NCBI GenBank assembly: GCA_900768635.1
Contig: CAAGDP010000142.1
Location: 1 to 21,109, forward strand
DNA: 21,109 bases
Reading direction: 5' to 3'
DNA from: Enterobacterales bacterium
Lineage (GTDB): Bacteria > Pseudomonadota > Gammaproteobacteria > Enterobacterales > Succinivibrionaceae
Shown: positions 1-7,634 of the stretch, in pieces
How positions within the stretch are numbered: the first letter of the stretch is position 1
Layout of the letters: every line of letters begins with the position of its first letter
Position numbers and translations under genes: made by a program
Notes under the pieces: generated by a model
What the model saw: only the letters and a program-made list of their open reading frames with translations
What the model was told of the DNA's origin: nothing
The model's database searches: none

Positions 1-51
1 GGAGAAGTATCGTCAGCGACTATACAAAAATACATAGAGTCTCAAGGATAG
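1..51 (+). CDS. tnpA: IS200/IS605-family transposase TnpA, C-terminal end only (partial, cut by window edge)
   Basis: Frame 1 reads GEVSSATIQKYIESQG and then stops at TAG 49-51. The ending (S/T)-x-x-[TV]-I-x-x-YIExQ resembles the usual C-terminus of the small Y1 HUH transposases (about 130-150 aa) of IS200/IS605 elements, which cut and join single-stranded element ends. Only 16 residues are visible, so the call rests on this tail and on the strong hairpin 17 bases downstream, as expected at an IS200/IS605 end. The catalytic HUH motif and tyrosine lie outside the window. The tail alone is suggestive, not conclusive. Confidence 0.6.
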   Translation, partial: GEVSSATIQKYIESQG

Positions 52-104
52 GAGGTCGGTTGCTCCTCCCACCACCTAAAGGTAGTGGGTTTCCGCAACC
101 TAAT
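52..104. mobile_element. IS200/IS605-type terminal hairpin next to tnpA
   Basis: A 22-base imperfect palindrome at 68-89 (CCCACCACC, loop TAAA, GGTAGTGGG) sits inside an outer stem, GGTTGC 58-63 with GCAACC 95-100. The same 22-mer occurs at 21003-21024 in the same orientation. IS200/IS605 elements lack inverted repeats and instead carry similar subterminal hairpins at both ends, recognised by TnpA on one strand. On the minus strand the hairpin is preceded by TTTAA (plus 104-108), a plausible target pentamer, which would place the element boundary near 103/104. If tnpA and tnpB are divergent, as in IS605, this would be the left end of an element whose body lies to the left of the window. The exact boundary is inferred. 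Confidence 0.55.
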
Positions 105-111
105 TAAATTT

Positions 112-1377
112 ATGAATAATATCCGGTTACAGTGGGATCGCTGTTCAGAAATTAAACTTGAAAAGGGAGAATTTGATCTCCCCGCCAGCTCTGGTGCAAT
201 CCTGCTGAAAATCCGCTGCCGCGCACGCAAACACTTCTGGACTACTCCCAAAGTATCCGTCCGATCTAATGATCAGCTGCTAAGAGAGCAGTACTTCAGT
301 CCGGAACTTGATCAGGAATGGTATATTGATTTAACCGGCTTATCTGCTCCTGATAAATCCTCTTCTTCTGCAACTTCCTGTACCCGCATAAAACTAGAAA
401 CTCACAGTTTAAGCATAGCTGATCAGGGTAGTTTATTGTTTTTTGATCGGGAGAATCATCAGTTCCTGACTCAGAACAATGAAAAGAATCTGATTATTGC
501 CCCTCATCCTGATGATGGAGAGCTGGCCTGCGCTTCTCTGTATAACAGCAATTGCTATGTGGTGGTTCTCTCTGCAGGACAGAAGCTGAATGATCTGCGC
601 AAACAATACTTTCTGGACATGGATAACAATCTTCCGGAAGCATCAAAACGCAAGGGACTGCTACGGGCTTTCAACAGCGTAACAACCCCGCAGCTTGCGG
701 GAGTTCCCGGAGATCACTGTCTGTGCCTGGGTTATCTGGATGCTACACTCTCCCGGTTTACCTCTGATGATAAGCCGGTTTATTACGATTACCAGTCAGA
801 GCCGGAAGATTTTCGGATTTTCAACAACCGGGAGTTTGCCTCCCGATGTAATCTTCTCTCCCGTCCGCAAAATTCCAGAGGATGTGTAAAGCAGGAACTC
901 CTTTCCATTATTCAGACTGTTAAACCTCACCGGGTTTTTGTTACCAATCCATTTCTGGATGCCCACCCAGATCACCGGGCAGCAGGGGAAATACTGCTGG
1001 ATTTTCTGAGGGAAAACAAACTGGGGAATTCCCTGCTGTATTTTTATACCATTCATGGCAAACGGGAGCGGGATATTTACTTTGGTCCTGCAGGATCCGT
1101 CATAACCATTCCTTACTTTTCCTATGACAACAGTCTGCCTCCGGATCTGGCTTTTCGGTATGCATCATCCTGTCTTACCCCGGAGCAACTGAAACTTAAA
1201 ACCATTATGATGAACAGCATGTACGATTTGTACTTTGCCAATGATCATCGTTACCGTCGTCACCCAACCATTAAATATTTCAACAGTCCGCGACTGGGTA
1301 AAGCCTATTATTATCAGCGTTTTGCCAAAAGCAATGAAGTCTTTCTCCAGGCGGAACTTCTAAAAGAAAACCGCTGA
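112..1377 (+). CDS. PIG-L/LmbE-family (GlcNAc-type) deacetylase with an extra N-terminal domain
   Basis: This is a 421-residue protein if translated from ATG 112. Zn-dependent PIG-L/LmbE enzymes remove N-acetyl groups from GlcNAc-type sugars. The family signature is clear: a hydrophobic strand then PHPDDGE (HPDD at residues 132-135) and, later, NPFLDAHPDH (HPDH at 285-288), which together give the metal ligands and catalytic Asp. The catalytic part starts near residue 125. The first ~120 residues form a separate domain that I do not recognise. There is no signal peptide or membrane segment, so it is probably cytosolic. A GTG at 85 is in frame but lies inside the IS hairpin, so ATG 112 is preferred, although no good ribosome binding site precedes it. 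The IS end stops only ~8 bases upstream, so the native promoter and leader have probably been replaced. Its substrate (an envelope sugar or a small molecule) cannot be told from sequence; no sugar-pathway neighbours are visible. Confidence 0.85.
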   Translation: MNNIRLQWDRCSEIKLEKGEFDLPASSGAILLKIRCRARKHFWTTPKVSVRSNDQLLREQYFSPELDQEWYIDLTGLSAPDKSSSSATSCTRIKLETHSLSIADQGSLLFFDRENHQFLTQNNEKNLIIAPHPDDGELACASLYNSNCYVVVLSAGQKLNDLRKQYFLDMDNNLPEASKRKGLLRAFNSVTTPQLAGVPGDHCLCLGYLDATLSRFTSDDKPVYYDYQSEPEDFRIFNNREFASRCNLLSRPQNSRGCVKQELLSIIQTVKPHRVFVTNPFLDAHPDHRAAGEILLDFLRENKLGNSLLYFYTIHGKRERDIYFGPAGSVITIPYFSYDNSLPPDLAFRYASSCLTPEQLKLKTIMMNSMYDLYFANDHRYRRHPTIKYFNSPRLGKAYYYQRFAKSNEVFLQAELLKENR

Positions 1378-1415
1378 CCGTCGCAGTTATCATTGCAGTC
1401 CTTATTTTTACCCAT

Positions 1416-1443
1416 AAAAAAATCCGGTATGTTACTACCGGAT
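1416..1443 (-). terminator. Rho-independent terminator of the nqr operon
   Basis: On the minus strand an 8-bp perfect stem (ATCCGGTA / TACCGGAT, six-base loop) is followed at once by a run of seven T. It lies about 28 bases past the nqrF stop. The poly-T is only on the minus-strand side, so it terminates nqr rather than the convergent deacetylase gene. Confidence 0.9.
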
Positions 1444-1470
1444 CTATTAATAATCTGTTTCTGTTAAAGT

Positions 1471-2715
1471 TTATGCGCCAAAGTTATCCAGAAGAATGTT
1501 TTCATCTTCCACGCCCAGATTATGAAGCATATCAATGGTTGACTTGGTCATCATTGGAGGTCCACACATGTAGAATTCACAATCTTCAGGAGCCTTATGT
1601 CCTTTCAGATAGTTCTCATAAAGAACATTGTGAATAAAGCCGGTGTAACCAGTCCAGTTATCCTCAGGAAGAGGATCTGACAGGGCCAGATGCCATTCAA
1701 AGTTAGGATGTTCTTCTGCCAGCTTGTCAAATTCGTCGGCATAGAAAACTTCTTTCAGAGAGCGGGCACCATACCAGAAGGTGATCTTACGCTTGGTATT
1801 AATTCTCTTGAGCTGATCAAAAATATGAGAACGCATTGGAGCCATACCTGCACCGCCGCCGATAAATACCATTTCAGCATCAGTATCCTTGGCAAAAAAC
1901 TCACCGAACGGACCGGAAATAGTTACCTTGTCACCCGGCTTCAAACTCCAGATATAGGATGACATCTTACCATTAGGTATGGTGGTGTCGATTTTCCGGG
2001 TTTGCTTGTTGAACGGAGCAGTTGCAATTCTTACATTAAGCATAATCAGGCCCTTTTCCTCAGGATAGTTAGCCATGGAATATGCTCTGAGAATATGAGA
2101 ATCTACTTTGGACTGTAGTTCAAACATACCGTACTTTTCCCAGTCACTGCGGTATTCTTCAGGAATATCATAATCTCTGTAGAATACAGTATGAGGATCT
2201 GCTTCAATCTGAATATATCCGCCGGCTCTGAACGGTACTGATTCTCCATCAGGGATCTGCAGACGGAGTTCCTTGATAAAGGTAGCCACATTGTTATTGG
2301 AAATAACAGTGCACTGCCACTTCTTTACACCGAATACAGAAGCAGGAACTTCAATATCCATATCACCGCGAACAGAAACCTGACAGGCGAGATGCATACC
2401 TTCCTTGACTTCCTTTTTGGTAAGGTGGTTAAGTTCAGTAGGAAGAGCTGCACCAGCTCCCTTCTTAACCTTACAGCGGCACTGGCCGCAGGTACCACCG
2501 CCACCACAGGCAGAAGGAACAAAGATACCCTGAGAGGCCAATGTTCCCAGAAGTTTATCTCCTGACGGAACTTCAATGGTTTTTGACGGATCGTCATTTA
2601 TAGTTATCTTTACATTGCTGGTTTTAACCAACAGCGATTTAGCTATGGAAATAACTGCAACCAGCAATAAAATAATAGCAATGAATGCACCAACTCCGAG
2701 TAATATCGTAGTCAT
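1471..2715 (-). CDS. nqrF: Na+-translocating NADH:quinone reductase subunit F (NADH-oxidising flavoprotein)
   Basis: NqrF is the electron entry subunit of the Na+-pumping NQR complex: it oxidises NADH through FAD and passes electrons to a 2Fe-2S cluster. At 414 aa the length is close to usual. Residues 1-30 form the single N-terminal membrane anchor. A ferredoxin domain follows with cluster cysteines C70, C76, C79 and C111, the spacing found in Vibrio NqrF. Then comes a ferredoxin-reductase module with an FAD-binding RAYSMANYP motif and an NAD-binding GGGAGMAPMRSH loop, ending in the usual LLDNFGA-like tail. It is the last gene of the operon, 11 bases after nqrE, and is followed directly by a terminator. 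Confidence 0.97.
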   Translation of the reverse strand: MTTILLGVGAFIAIILLLVAVISIAKSLLVKTSNVKITINDDPSKTIEVPSGDKLLGTLASQGIFVPSACGGGGTCGQCRCKVKKGAGAALPTELNHLTKKEVKEGMHLACQVSVRGDMDIEVPASVFGVKKWQCTVISNNNVATFIKELRLQIPDGESVPFRAGGYIQIEADPHTVFYRDYDIPEEYRSDWEKYGMFELQSKVDSHILRAYSMANYPEEKGLIMLNVRIATAPFNKQTRKIDTTIPNGKMSSYIWSLKPGDKVTISGPFGEFFAKDTDAEMVFIGGGAGMAPMRSHIFDQLKRINTKRKITFWYGARSLKEVFYADEFDKLAEEHPNFEWHLALSDPLPEDNWTGYTGFIHNVLYENYLKGHKAPEDCEFYMCGPPMMTKSTIDMLHNLGVEDENILLDNFGA

Positions 2716-2726
2716 TTATTGCTCCC

Positions 2727-3326
2727 TTACAATGAAATACCGGAGAAAGACATAAAGGCAATAGCCATAAGTCCTGCGGTAATAAATGTTATACCCAAAC
2801 CTCTGAGACCGGCCGGAATGCAGGAGTACTTGAGTTTTTCACGTACTGCGGCAATCAGGATTAAAGCAATGGCCCATCCGGAACCGGAACCGATACCATA
2901 AACAACTGACTCAGCAAAATTGTACTCACGCTGTACCATAAAGGATACGCCGGCAAAAATGGCGCAGTTTACGGTAATAAGTGGCAGGAAGATGCCCAAT
3001 GCCTGATACAGTGCAGGAAAATAACGTTCCAGAACCATTTCCAGAATCTGCACACAGGCGGCAATTACACCGATATAGGTAATAAATCCCAGAAAGGAAA
3101 TATCCACACCGTCAATCAGTGAATTAGGGCGGAGCACAAAGTTATAAATAACATTGTTTACCGGTACAACCAGAGTCTGAACTGCAATAACAGTAATGCC
3201 CAAACCGATAGCCGTCTTTACGTTCTTGGAAAGAGCAATAAAGGTACACATACCGATAAAGAAGCACAATGCCAGATTCTCAATAAAGATGGATTTAACC
3301 AGCAGGCTGATGTAATGTTCTACCAT
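2727..3326 (-). CDS. nqrE: Na+-translocating NADH:quinone reductase subunit E
   Basis: NqrE is a six-helix integral membrane subunit homologous to NqrD and RnfA/E; the NqrD/E pair forms part of the ion path and holds an Fe site. The protein begins MVEHYISLLVKSIFIENLALCFFIGMC, matching the family start. I chose ATG 3326 over an in-frame TTG at 3341 because AAGGAG lies five bases before the ATG; this leaves 2 bases after the nqrD stop and gives 199 aa, close to the usual 198. The conserved cysteines appear in ALCFFIGMC and in the half-way motif TVNCAIFAGV. The gene is evidently translated in coupling with nqrD. Confidence 0.96.
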   Translation of the reverse strand: MVEHYISLLVKSIFIENLALCFFIGMCTFIALSKNVKTAIGLGITVIAVQTLVVPVNNVIYNFVLRPNSLIDGVDISFLGFITYIGVIAACVQILEMVLERYFPALYQALGIFLPLITVNCAIFAGVSFMVQREYNFAESVVYGIGSGSGWAIALILIAAVREKLKYSCIPAGLRGLGITFITAGLMAIAFMSFSGISL

Positions 3327-3328
3327 GA

Positions 3329-3988
3329 TTACTCCTTGCAAATCACAAACTGAGCCGGTTCAACCTGTTTGGCATAACGCTTGGTGCTTCTTACTGCCCA
3401 GATGAAAAGTCCAATAAGGAAGAAGCCGCTAGGTGGAAGAACCAGAAGTCCGTTTGGAACATACCAGCCGCCATCCTTGGCCAGAGGAAGAACCTCCAGA
3501 CCAAACCAGGTGCCGGAACCGAAAATTTCTCTTACAGTACCAATGGCAAGCAGAATTATGGAATATCCCAGACCGTTGGCTATACCGTCAACCAGTGAAG
3601 GCAAAGGCGGATATTTCAAAGCAAAAGCTTCGGAACGTCCCATAACAATACAGTTGGTAATAATCAGACCAACATATACGGAAAGTTGCTTGGACAACTG
3701 GAAGCTGAAAGCCTTAAGCAGCTGATCCACCACAATTACCAGAGATGCTATTACTGTTAATTCAGCAATAAAACGCACACTTGCCGGAATTACATTGCGG
3801 ATAGAAGATACCGTGAGGTTGGCAAAGGCAATAACCGCAGTTACAGATAAAGACATAACAAAAGCTGTCTTCATACTGCTGGTAACAGCCAGAGCAGAAC
3901 AAATGCCCAGAACCTGCAGAATAATCGGGTTCATGGCCATAAGTGGTGAAAGAAATACTTCTTTCAGATTTAATTTTTCCTGAGCCAT
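3329..3988 (-). CDS. nqrD: Na+-translocating NADH:quinone reductase subunit D
   Basis: NqrD is the membrane partner of NqrE in the NQR complex. It has 219 aa with six hydrophobic helices. The family landmarks are LMAMNPIILQVLGICSALAV near the start, TNCIVMGRSEAFA in the middle (conserved Cys) and the DGIANGLGYS loop. The extra length over the usual ~210 aa is a polar C-terminal tail after the last helix (RSTKRYAKQVEPAQFVICKE). The last codons include the AAGGAG that serves as ribosome binding site for nqrE. Confidence 0.96.
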   Translation of the reverse strand: MAQEKLNLKEVFLSPLMAMNPIILQVLGICSALAVTSSMKTAFVMSLSVTAVIAFANLTVSSIRNVIPASVRFIAELTVIASLVIVVDQLLKAFSFQLSKQLSVYVGLIITNCIVMGRSEAFALKYPPLPSLVDGIANGLGYSIILLAIGTVREIFGSGTWFGLEVLPLAKDGGWYVPNGLLVLPPSGFFLIGLFIWAVRSTKRYAKQVEPAQFVICKE

Positions 3989-3991
3989 TTC

Positions 3992-4798
3992 TTATTCTCC
4001 GCCTAATGCAGTTAGAATTGAAGGATTCTTCAGAATTGGACCGTATGCATCGTCACTAAGCCAGTATGCCAGACAATTGGTAACGCCGTTGCCGGTAAGA
4101 GTTGCACCGGAAATACCGTCAATTTCTGTAGACTTGGATGCATCGCCCTTTACAACATGCAGAATTGCAGAGCCGTTGTAAAGATCCTTACCCTGCCATT
4201 TGGCATCCCATACCGGATTGGAGATTTCTCCACCCAGACCCGGAGTTTCACCATGTTCGTAGAAATTGATACCTACAACCTTGGTTCCGTCAGGAGTTAC
4301 TGCTAAATAGCCGTACAGGGTAGACCAAAGTCCCTGACCGTAAAACGGAAGAATATAGGAAACAACCTTTCCGTTAGATCTTGCAACAAACACCGGCATA
4401 ACATCAGAACGGAATCTGATACCGGCCACATCATTACCAATCTTGTGGGAATAGTTTCCCGCCTTGGATGCAGAAACATAGTCAAAATCAAAAACCTTTT
4501 TGACCTTCTGATTCTTTAGCAGTTCTTCTGTTTCACTCTTGGACAGAACTTTTTTGTCCTTAAGACTTACAAATTTACTGTCAATGCTCTTCTGGTAGAT
4601 ATCGGCAGCACTGTCCTTTCCTTCGATAAACTTCAGACCAGACACACGCACGATATTTTCCTGCTTATCAAGTGCCTTGGCCTTATCCTGAATACCGCGA
4701 AGGGAAACTGTAATGCCTGCTACGAAAATTGAGCATACGAGACAGAGAACAAACACAACCAGAAATGTTCTGGCTGTAGACTCCTTATTAGTTGCCAC
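3992..4798 (-). CDS. nqrC: Na+-translocating NADH:quinone reductase subunit C (covalent FMN)
   Basis: NqrC carries a covalently bound FMN that takes part in electron transfer across the complex. At 268 aa it is of usual size. There is an N-terminal anchor at about residues 10-32, then a soluble FMN-binding domain. The flavinylation motif SGAT with following LT is present in EIDGISGATLTGNG, placing the FMN-accepting threonine at about T233. The upstream motif HGETPGLGGEI is also intact. Translation starts at GTG 4798, inside the end of nqrB (11-base overlap), which suggests translational coupling. Flavin attachment requires ApbE, which is not encoded in this window. Confidence 0.96.
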   Translation of the reverse strand: MATNKESTARTFLVVFVLCLVCSIFVAGITVSLRGIQDKAKALDKQENIVRVSGLKFIEGKDSAADIYQKSIDSKFVSLKDKKVLSKSETEELLKNQKVKKVFDFDYVSASKAGNYSHKIGNDVAGIRFRSDVMPVFVARSNGKVVSYILPFYGQGLWSTLYGYLAVTPDGTKVVGINFYEHGETPGLGGEISNPVWDAKWQGKDLYNGSAILHVVKGDASKSTEIDGISGATLTGNGVTNCLAYWLSDDAYGPILKNPSILTALGGE

Positions 4799-6041
4799 GA
4801 GCTAATCTCCTCTTAATATTTCTGGACTTGACCATATAGTCGATGAGCGGAGCACACATATTGCCGAACAGTATAGCCAGCATCATACCTTCCGGGAATG
4901 CCGGATTAACTACACGGATAAGTACTACCATTACACCAATAAGCAGACCGTAGATGTACTTGCCGGTATTAGTGTATGCAGAAGATACAGGATCAGTAGC
5001 CATAAATGCCATACCAAAGGCAAAGCCACCCAGTACAAAGTGCCAGTAGAACGGCAGAGCAAACATCGGGTTGGTTTCAGATCCAATCACATTGAACAGT
5101 AATGAGGTAAGAGTCATACCTACAAATACTGAAAGAACAATGCGTAATGAAGCAATACGTGTTACCAGAAGAACTGCCAGACCGAGAAGAACCATGAGAG
5201 TGGAAACTTCACCAATCGATCCCGGAATGTTTCCCAAGAAAGCATCCATCCAGCCCACCTGAGCACCGGTTGCTGTATTAGTCAGACTTCCCACAGGAGT
5301 ACCGCTTGCCAGGAGAGCAAGAGGAGTTGCACCGGTTGCACCGTCAAAAGATGCAGAAGTTGCCACCCACACCGCATCACCTGAAATCTGTGCCGGATAG
5401 GCAAAAAACAGGAATGCACGACCTACCAGAGCCGGGTTCATAAAGTTCATTCCGGTGCCGCCAAAGATTTCCTTACCGATAACCACACCAAAGGAAATAC
5501 CCAGAGCAGCCTGCCACAGAGGAAGAGTCGGCGGAACAATCAGAGCAAACAGAATGGATGTAACAAAGAAGCCTTCGTTAATAGGATGGCGCTTGATTAT
5601 GCAGAACAGCACTTCCCAGAAACCACCTACTGCAAATACCACTATATATATAGGAAGGAAAAATGCAGCACCAATCAGGATTTTTGACAGAAATCCGGCG
5701 GAAGCAGGATCCAGGCAGACTCCCAGCATATTAAGAATGGCAAAACGCCAGTCAGCACTGAGAAGCTCAGGATTGGAAGGTATGGCAGAGGATCCCAGAC
5801 CGAGAGTGTTGGCACCTACATTGAACATACCCCAGAGCATTGCAGGGAAAACCGCAAACCATACCACAATCATCATACGCTTCAGATCGGCATTATCACG
5901 GACATGCACCTTGGAATGAGTAACCTCACCCTGTGTGTAGAAGAAAGAGGCTGTGCCTTCATAGAGAGGATAAAGCTTTTCAAGCTTTCCGCCCTTTTCA
6001 AACAATGGAGCCATCTTTTCAAGAATAGTTCTGATAAACAC
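4788..6041 (-). CDS. nqrB: Na+-translocating NADH:quinone reductase subunit B (covalent FMN, Na+ channel subunit)
   Basis: NqrB is the large membrane subunit that carries a covalent FMN and riboflavin and forms the Na+ path. At 417 aa it has the usual length and about ten hydrophobic segments. The flavinylation motif is DGATGATPLALL; by the D-G-x-[ST]-G-A-T pattern the FMN threonine is about T239. Other landmarks are HPINEGFFVTSILFALIVPPTLPLWQ and GGTGMNFMNPALVGRAFLFFAYP. The start is GTG 6041, supported by GGAGGG eight bases upstream at the end of nqrA; the next ATG (ten codons in) would remove conserved N-terminal residues. The 3' end overlaps nqrC. Confidence 0.96.
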   Translation of the reverse strand: MFIRTILEKMAPLFEKGGKLEKLYPLYEGTASFFYTQGEVTHSKVHVRDNADLKRMMIVVWFAVFPAMLWGMFNVGANTLGLGSSAIPSNPELLSADWRFAILNMLGVCLDPASAGFLSKILIGAAFFLPIYIVVFAVGGFWEVLFCIIKRHPINEGFFVTSILFALIVPPTLPLWQAALGISFGVVIGKEIFGGTGMNFMNPALVGRAFLFFAYPAQISGDAVWVATSASFDGATGATPLALLASGTPVGSLTNTATGAQVGWMDAFLGNIPGSIGEVSTLMVLLGLAVLLVTRIASLRIVLSVFVGMTLTSLLFNVIGSETNPMFALPFYWHFVLGGFAFGMAFMATDPVSSAYTNTGKYIYGLLIGVMVVLIRVVNPAFPEGMMLAILFGNMCAPLIDYMVKSRNIKRRLARGN

Positions 6042-6044
6042 TTA

Positions 6045-7400
6045 TTAACCCTCCAGCTCAATCTTGGTGAGACATCTGCGAAGCATTGGACCGTAATCCC
6101 CTTTGCACGGATCAACATAAGTGCACAGCGCCAAATCTTCTTCATCCAGTTCCAGACATCCAAGAGCCTGAGCTTCATCAGTATCGGTAATTGCCAGAGA
6201 ACGGAGAAGCAGACTTGGAATAATATCCAGAGGCATTACCCGATCAAAACATCCAAAAGGAATAATGGCACGATGACCCCCGTTAAGACCGGTATTAAAT
6301 ATCAGGTTCTTGCGTAACAGACCGCCCAGGAAGGTTCCACTTACGGAGAACTTATGGAGACCAGGCATCATCCAACCCAGAAATTCCTTCTCGTCCCCTT
6401 CAGGGATGACGGAAATCTGATTGATAAAATGACCCAGATAGTCTGTGGCTTGAGTTGTTTCTCTTCCGTAAATTACCGAACCGGCTATAACACGTTGCTT
6501 GGCGTTTTCACTGCTGTCCTTTTTCACATTACCGGCAACCAGCTCGCTGACACAGGCTCCCCGAACAGTCTTAACCAGCACCGGATTTTTAACTCCCGGA
6601 CCGCCGATGGAAACATAACGGGTTACGTCCAGTTCACCTTTGGTAAACAGTTTACCGATGGCAATCACATCCTGATAACCGATACTCCAGAGGATCTTGT
6701 TCAGAGAGGCGCCTTCCAGCATATGCATATGAGTTCCGGCCAATCCGGCAGGATGAGGACCGGTAAAGGTTTCTTCCCGTACATTGGATGCCTTGCACTG
6801 AGGGATGGAATAATCACCCTTGCACACATATACCGGACCGTCGGTAAGACGGGAAATAACAGCCAGACCGTTGGTATAGGCATCAGACTCGGCATTGATA
6901 ACTGCAGGAACATCACCGGCAAGAGGATTAGTATCCATAGAAGTTACAAAGATAGCCTTTGGTTCTGAACCAACTGCCGGGGTTTTGGAGAAAGGTCTTG
7001 TTCTGAATGCTGTCCACAGACCGGATTTAACCAACTGTTCCTGAACAGTTTTACGTTCCAGCGTTCCCAGCTTGGCAAAGTCATACTTGTCAAAGCCTAC
7101 AGCAGGTGCTTTTTCATCAACCTCAATAACGAGTGATATGAAGGCTCTTCTTTCACCACGGTTGATTTCTATAACCTTGCCACCTAACGGTGCGGTACAA
7201 ATCACCCCCGGATTTTTCTTGTTTTCAAAAAGAGGTTGACCCTTTTTGACTGAATCCCCAACATCAACCAGCATAGTAGGTCTTAAACCAGGAAAATCTT
7301 CCCCTAATATCGCTACCTTGGTAACTTTATTAGCTTTTGATATTTCTGTTCCAGGCCTACCGCTGATCGGAAGGTCCAGACCTTTTTTAATTTTGATCAT
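6045..7400 (-). CDS. nqrA: Na+-translocating NADH:quinone reductase subunit A
   Basis: NqrA is the cytoplasmic peripheral subunit of the NQR complex; it docks on NqrB and resembles a Rossmann/RnfC-like scaffold without a cofactor. The protein from ATG 7400 has 451 aa (the family has about 446) and begins MIKIKKGLDLPISGRP, the standard start. The longer reading to 7445 adds residues (MRCFVLEIFIEIGNF) not expected in the family, so ATG 7400 is preferred, with a weak GGAAA before it. Landmarks are GTHMHMLEGASLNK, the YVSIGGPGVKNPVLV stretch and the C-terminal CTYVDPCKGDYGPMLR. It is the first gene of the nqr operon, with a candidate promoter about 110 bases upstream. Confidence 0.96.
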   Translation of the reverse strand: MIKIKKGLDLPISGRPGTEISKANKVTKVAILGEDFPGLRPTMLVDVGDSVKKGQPLFENKKNPGVICTAPLGGKVIEINRGERRAFISLVIEVDEKAPAVGFDKYDFAKLGTLERKTVQEQLVKSGLWTAFRTRPFSKTPAVGSEPKAIFVTSMDTNPLAGDVPAVINAESDAYTNGLAVISRLTDGPVYVCKGDYSIPQCKASNVREETFTGPHPAGLAGTHMHMLEGASLNKILWSIGYQDVIAIGKLFTKGELDVTRYVSIGGPGVKNPVLVKTVRGACVSELVAGNVKKDSSENAKQRVIAGSVIYGRETTQATDYLGHFINQISVIPEGDEKEFLGWMMPGLHKFSVSGTFLGGLLRKNLIFNTGLNGGHRAIIPFGCFDRVMPLDIIPSLLLRSLAITDTDEAQALGCLELDEEDLALCTYVDPCKGDYGPMLRRCLTKIELEG

Positions 7401-7518
7401 AAAATTTCCGATTTCGATAAAAATTTCCAGAACAAAGCATCTCATTAAAATAAACTGCCGGCAAAGGCTGTCTGTAACGAACCATAATGAAACACTTTCA
7501 GCTAAAAAAAATCGATTA

Positions 7519-7547
7519 ATTTTAACAAAAGAGTTAAAAATTTTCTA
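7519..7547 (-). promoter_or_regulatory. Candidate nqr operon promoter overlapped by a perfect dyad
   Basis: On the minus strand, TAGAAA (7547-7542) and TAAAAT (7524-7519) are separated by 17 bases and each is a fair match to sigma-70 boxes, about 120 bases before nqrA. A perfect inverted repeat TTTTAAC-N6-GTTAAAA (7520-7539) covers the -10 and spacer, as an operator would. The start point is inferred from the boxes only. Confidence 0.35.
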
Positions 7548-7552
7548 CCTTG

Positions 7553-7567
7553 TAACAAGCCTGTAAC
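7553..7567 (-). promoter_or_regulatory. ArcA-like direct repeat upstream of the nqr promoter
   Basis: The minus strand has GTTA-N7-GTTA, two GTTAC half-sites exactly 11 bases apart. This is the phasing of the ArcA recognition repeats (consensus GTTAATTAAATGTTA), though the bases between the two half-sites fit poorly. It lies just upstream of the candidate -35. ArcA control of a respiratory NADH dehydrogenase would make sense, but the site is short and AT-rich sequence gives chance matches. Confidence 0.25.
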
Positions 7568-7584
7568 TGACTTACATTCCCGCG

Positions 7585-7632
7585 AAAAAAAATGCCCGCT
7601 GTCAGTTACTTTCCCCATGGAGAAAGCACAGC
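7585..7632 (-). terminator. Probable terminator of tsaD
   Basis: Minus strand, just past the tsaD stop: GCTGT pairs with ACAGC, enclosing CTTTC / GAAAG, with internal loops, followed by GGGCA and a run of eight T. The stem is interrupted, so the call rests on the position and the T run. Confidence 0.5.
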
Positions 7633-7634
7633 TG

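Noticed and set aside
3327..3341. Upstream TTG start for nqrE giving MQGVIMVEHYIS
   Set aside because: AAGGAG lies between this TTG and ATG 3326, and the family begins with (M)xEHYIS.
5455..5919. 154-residue open frame on the plus strand opposite nqrB
   Set aside because: Basic, proline-rich composition typical of the reverse complement of membrane protein codons; no support.
6354..6968. 204-residue open frame on the plus strand opposite nqrA
   Set aside because: Shadow of nqrA; no recognisable protein motif.
7401..7445. Upstream start for nqrA adding 15 residues
   Set aside because: The family starts at MIKIKKGLDLPI; the extra residues are AT-rich leader.
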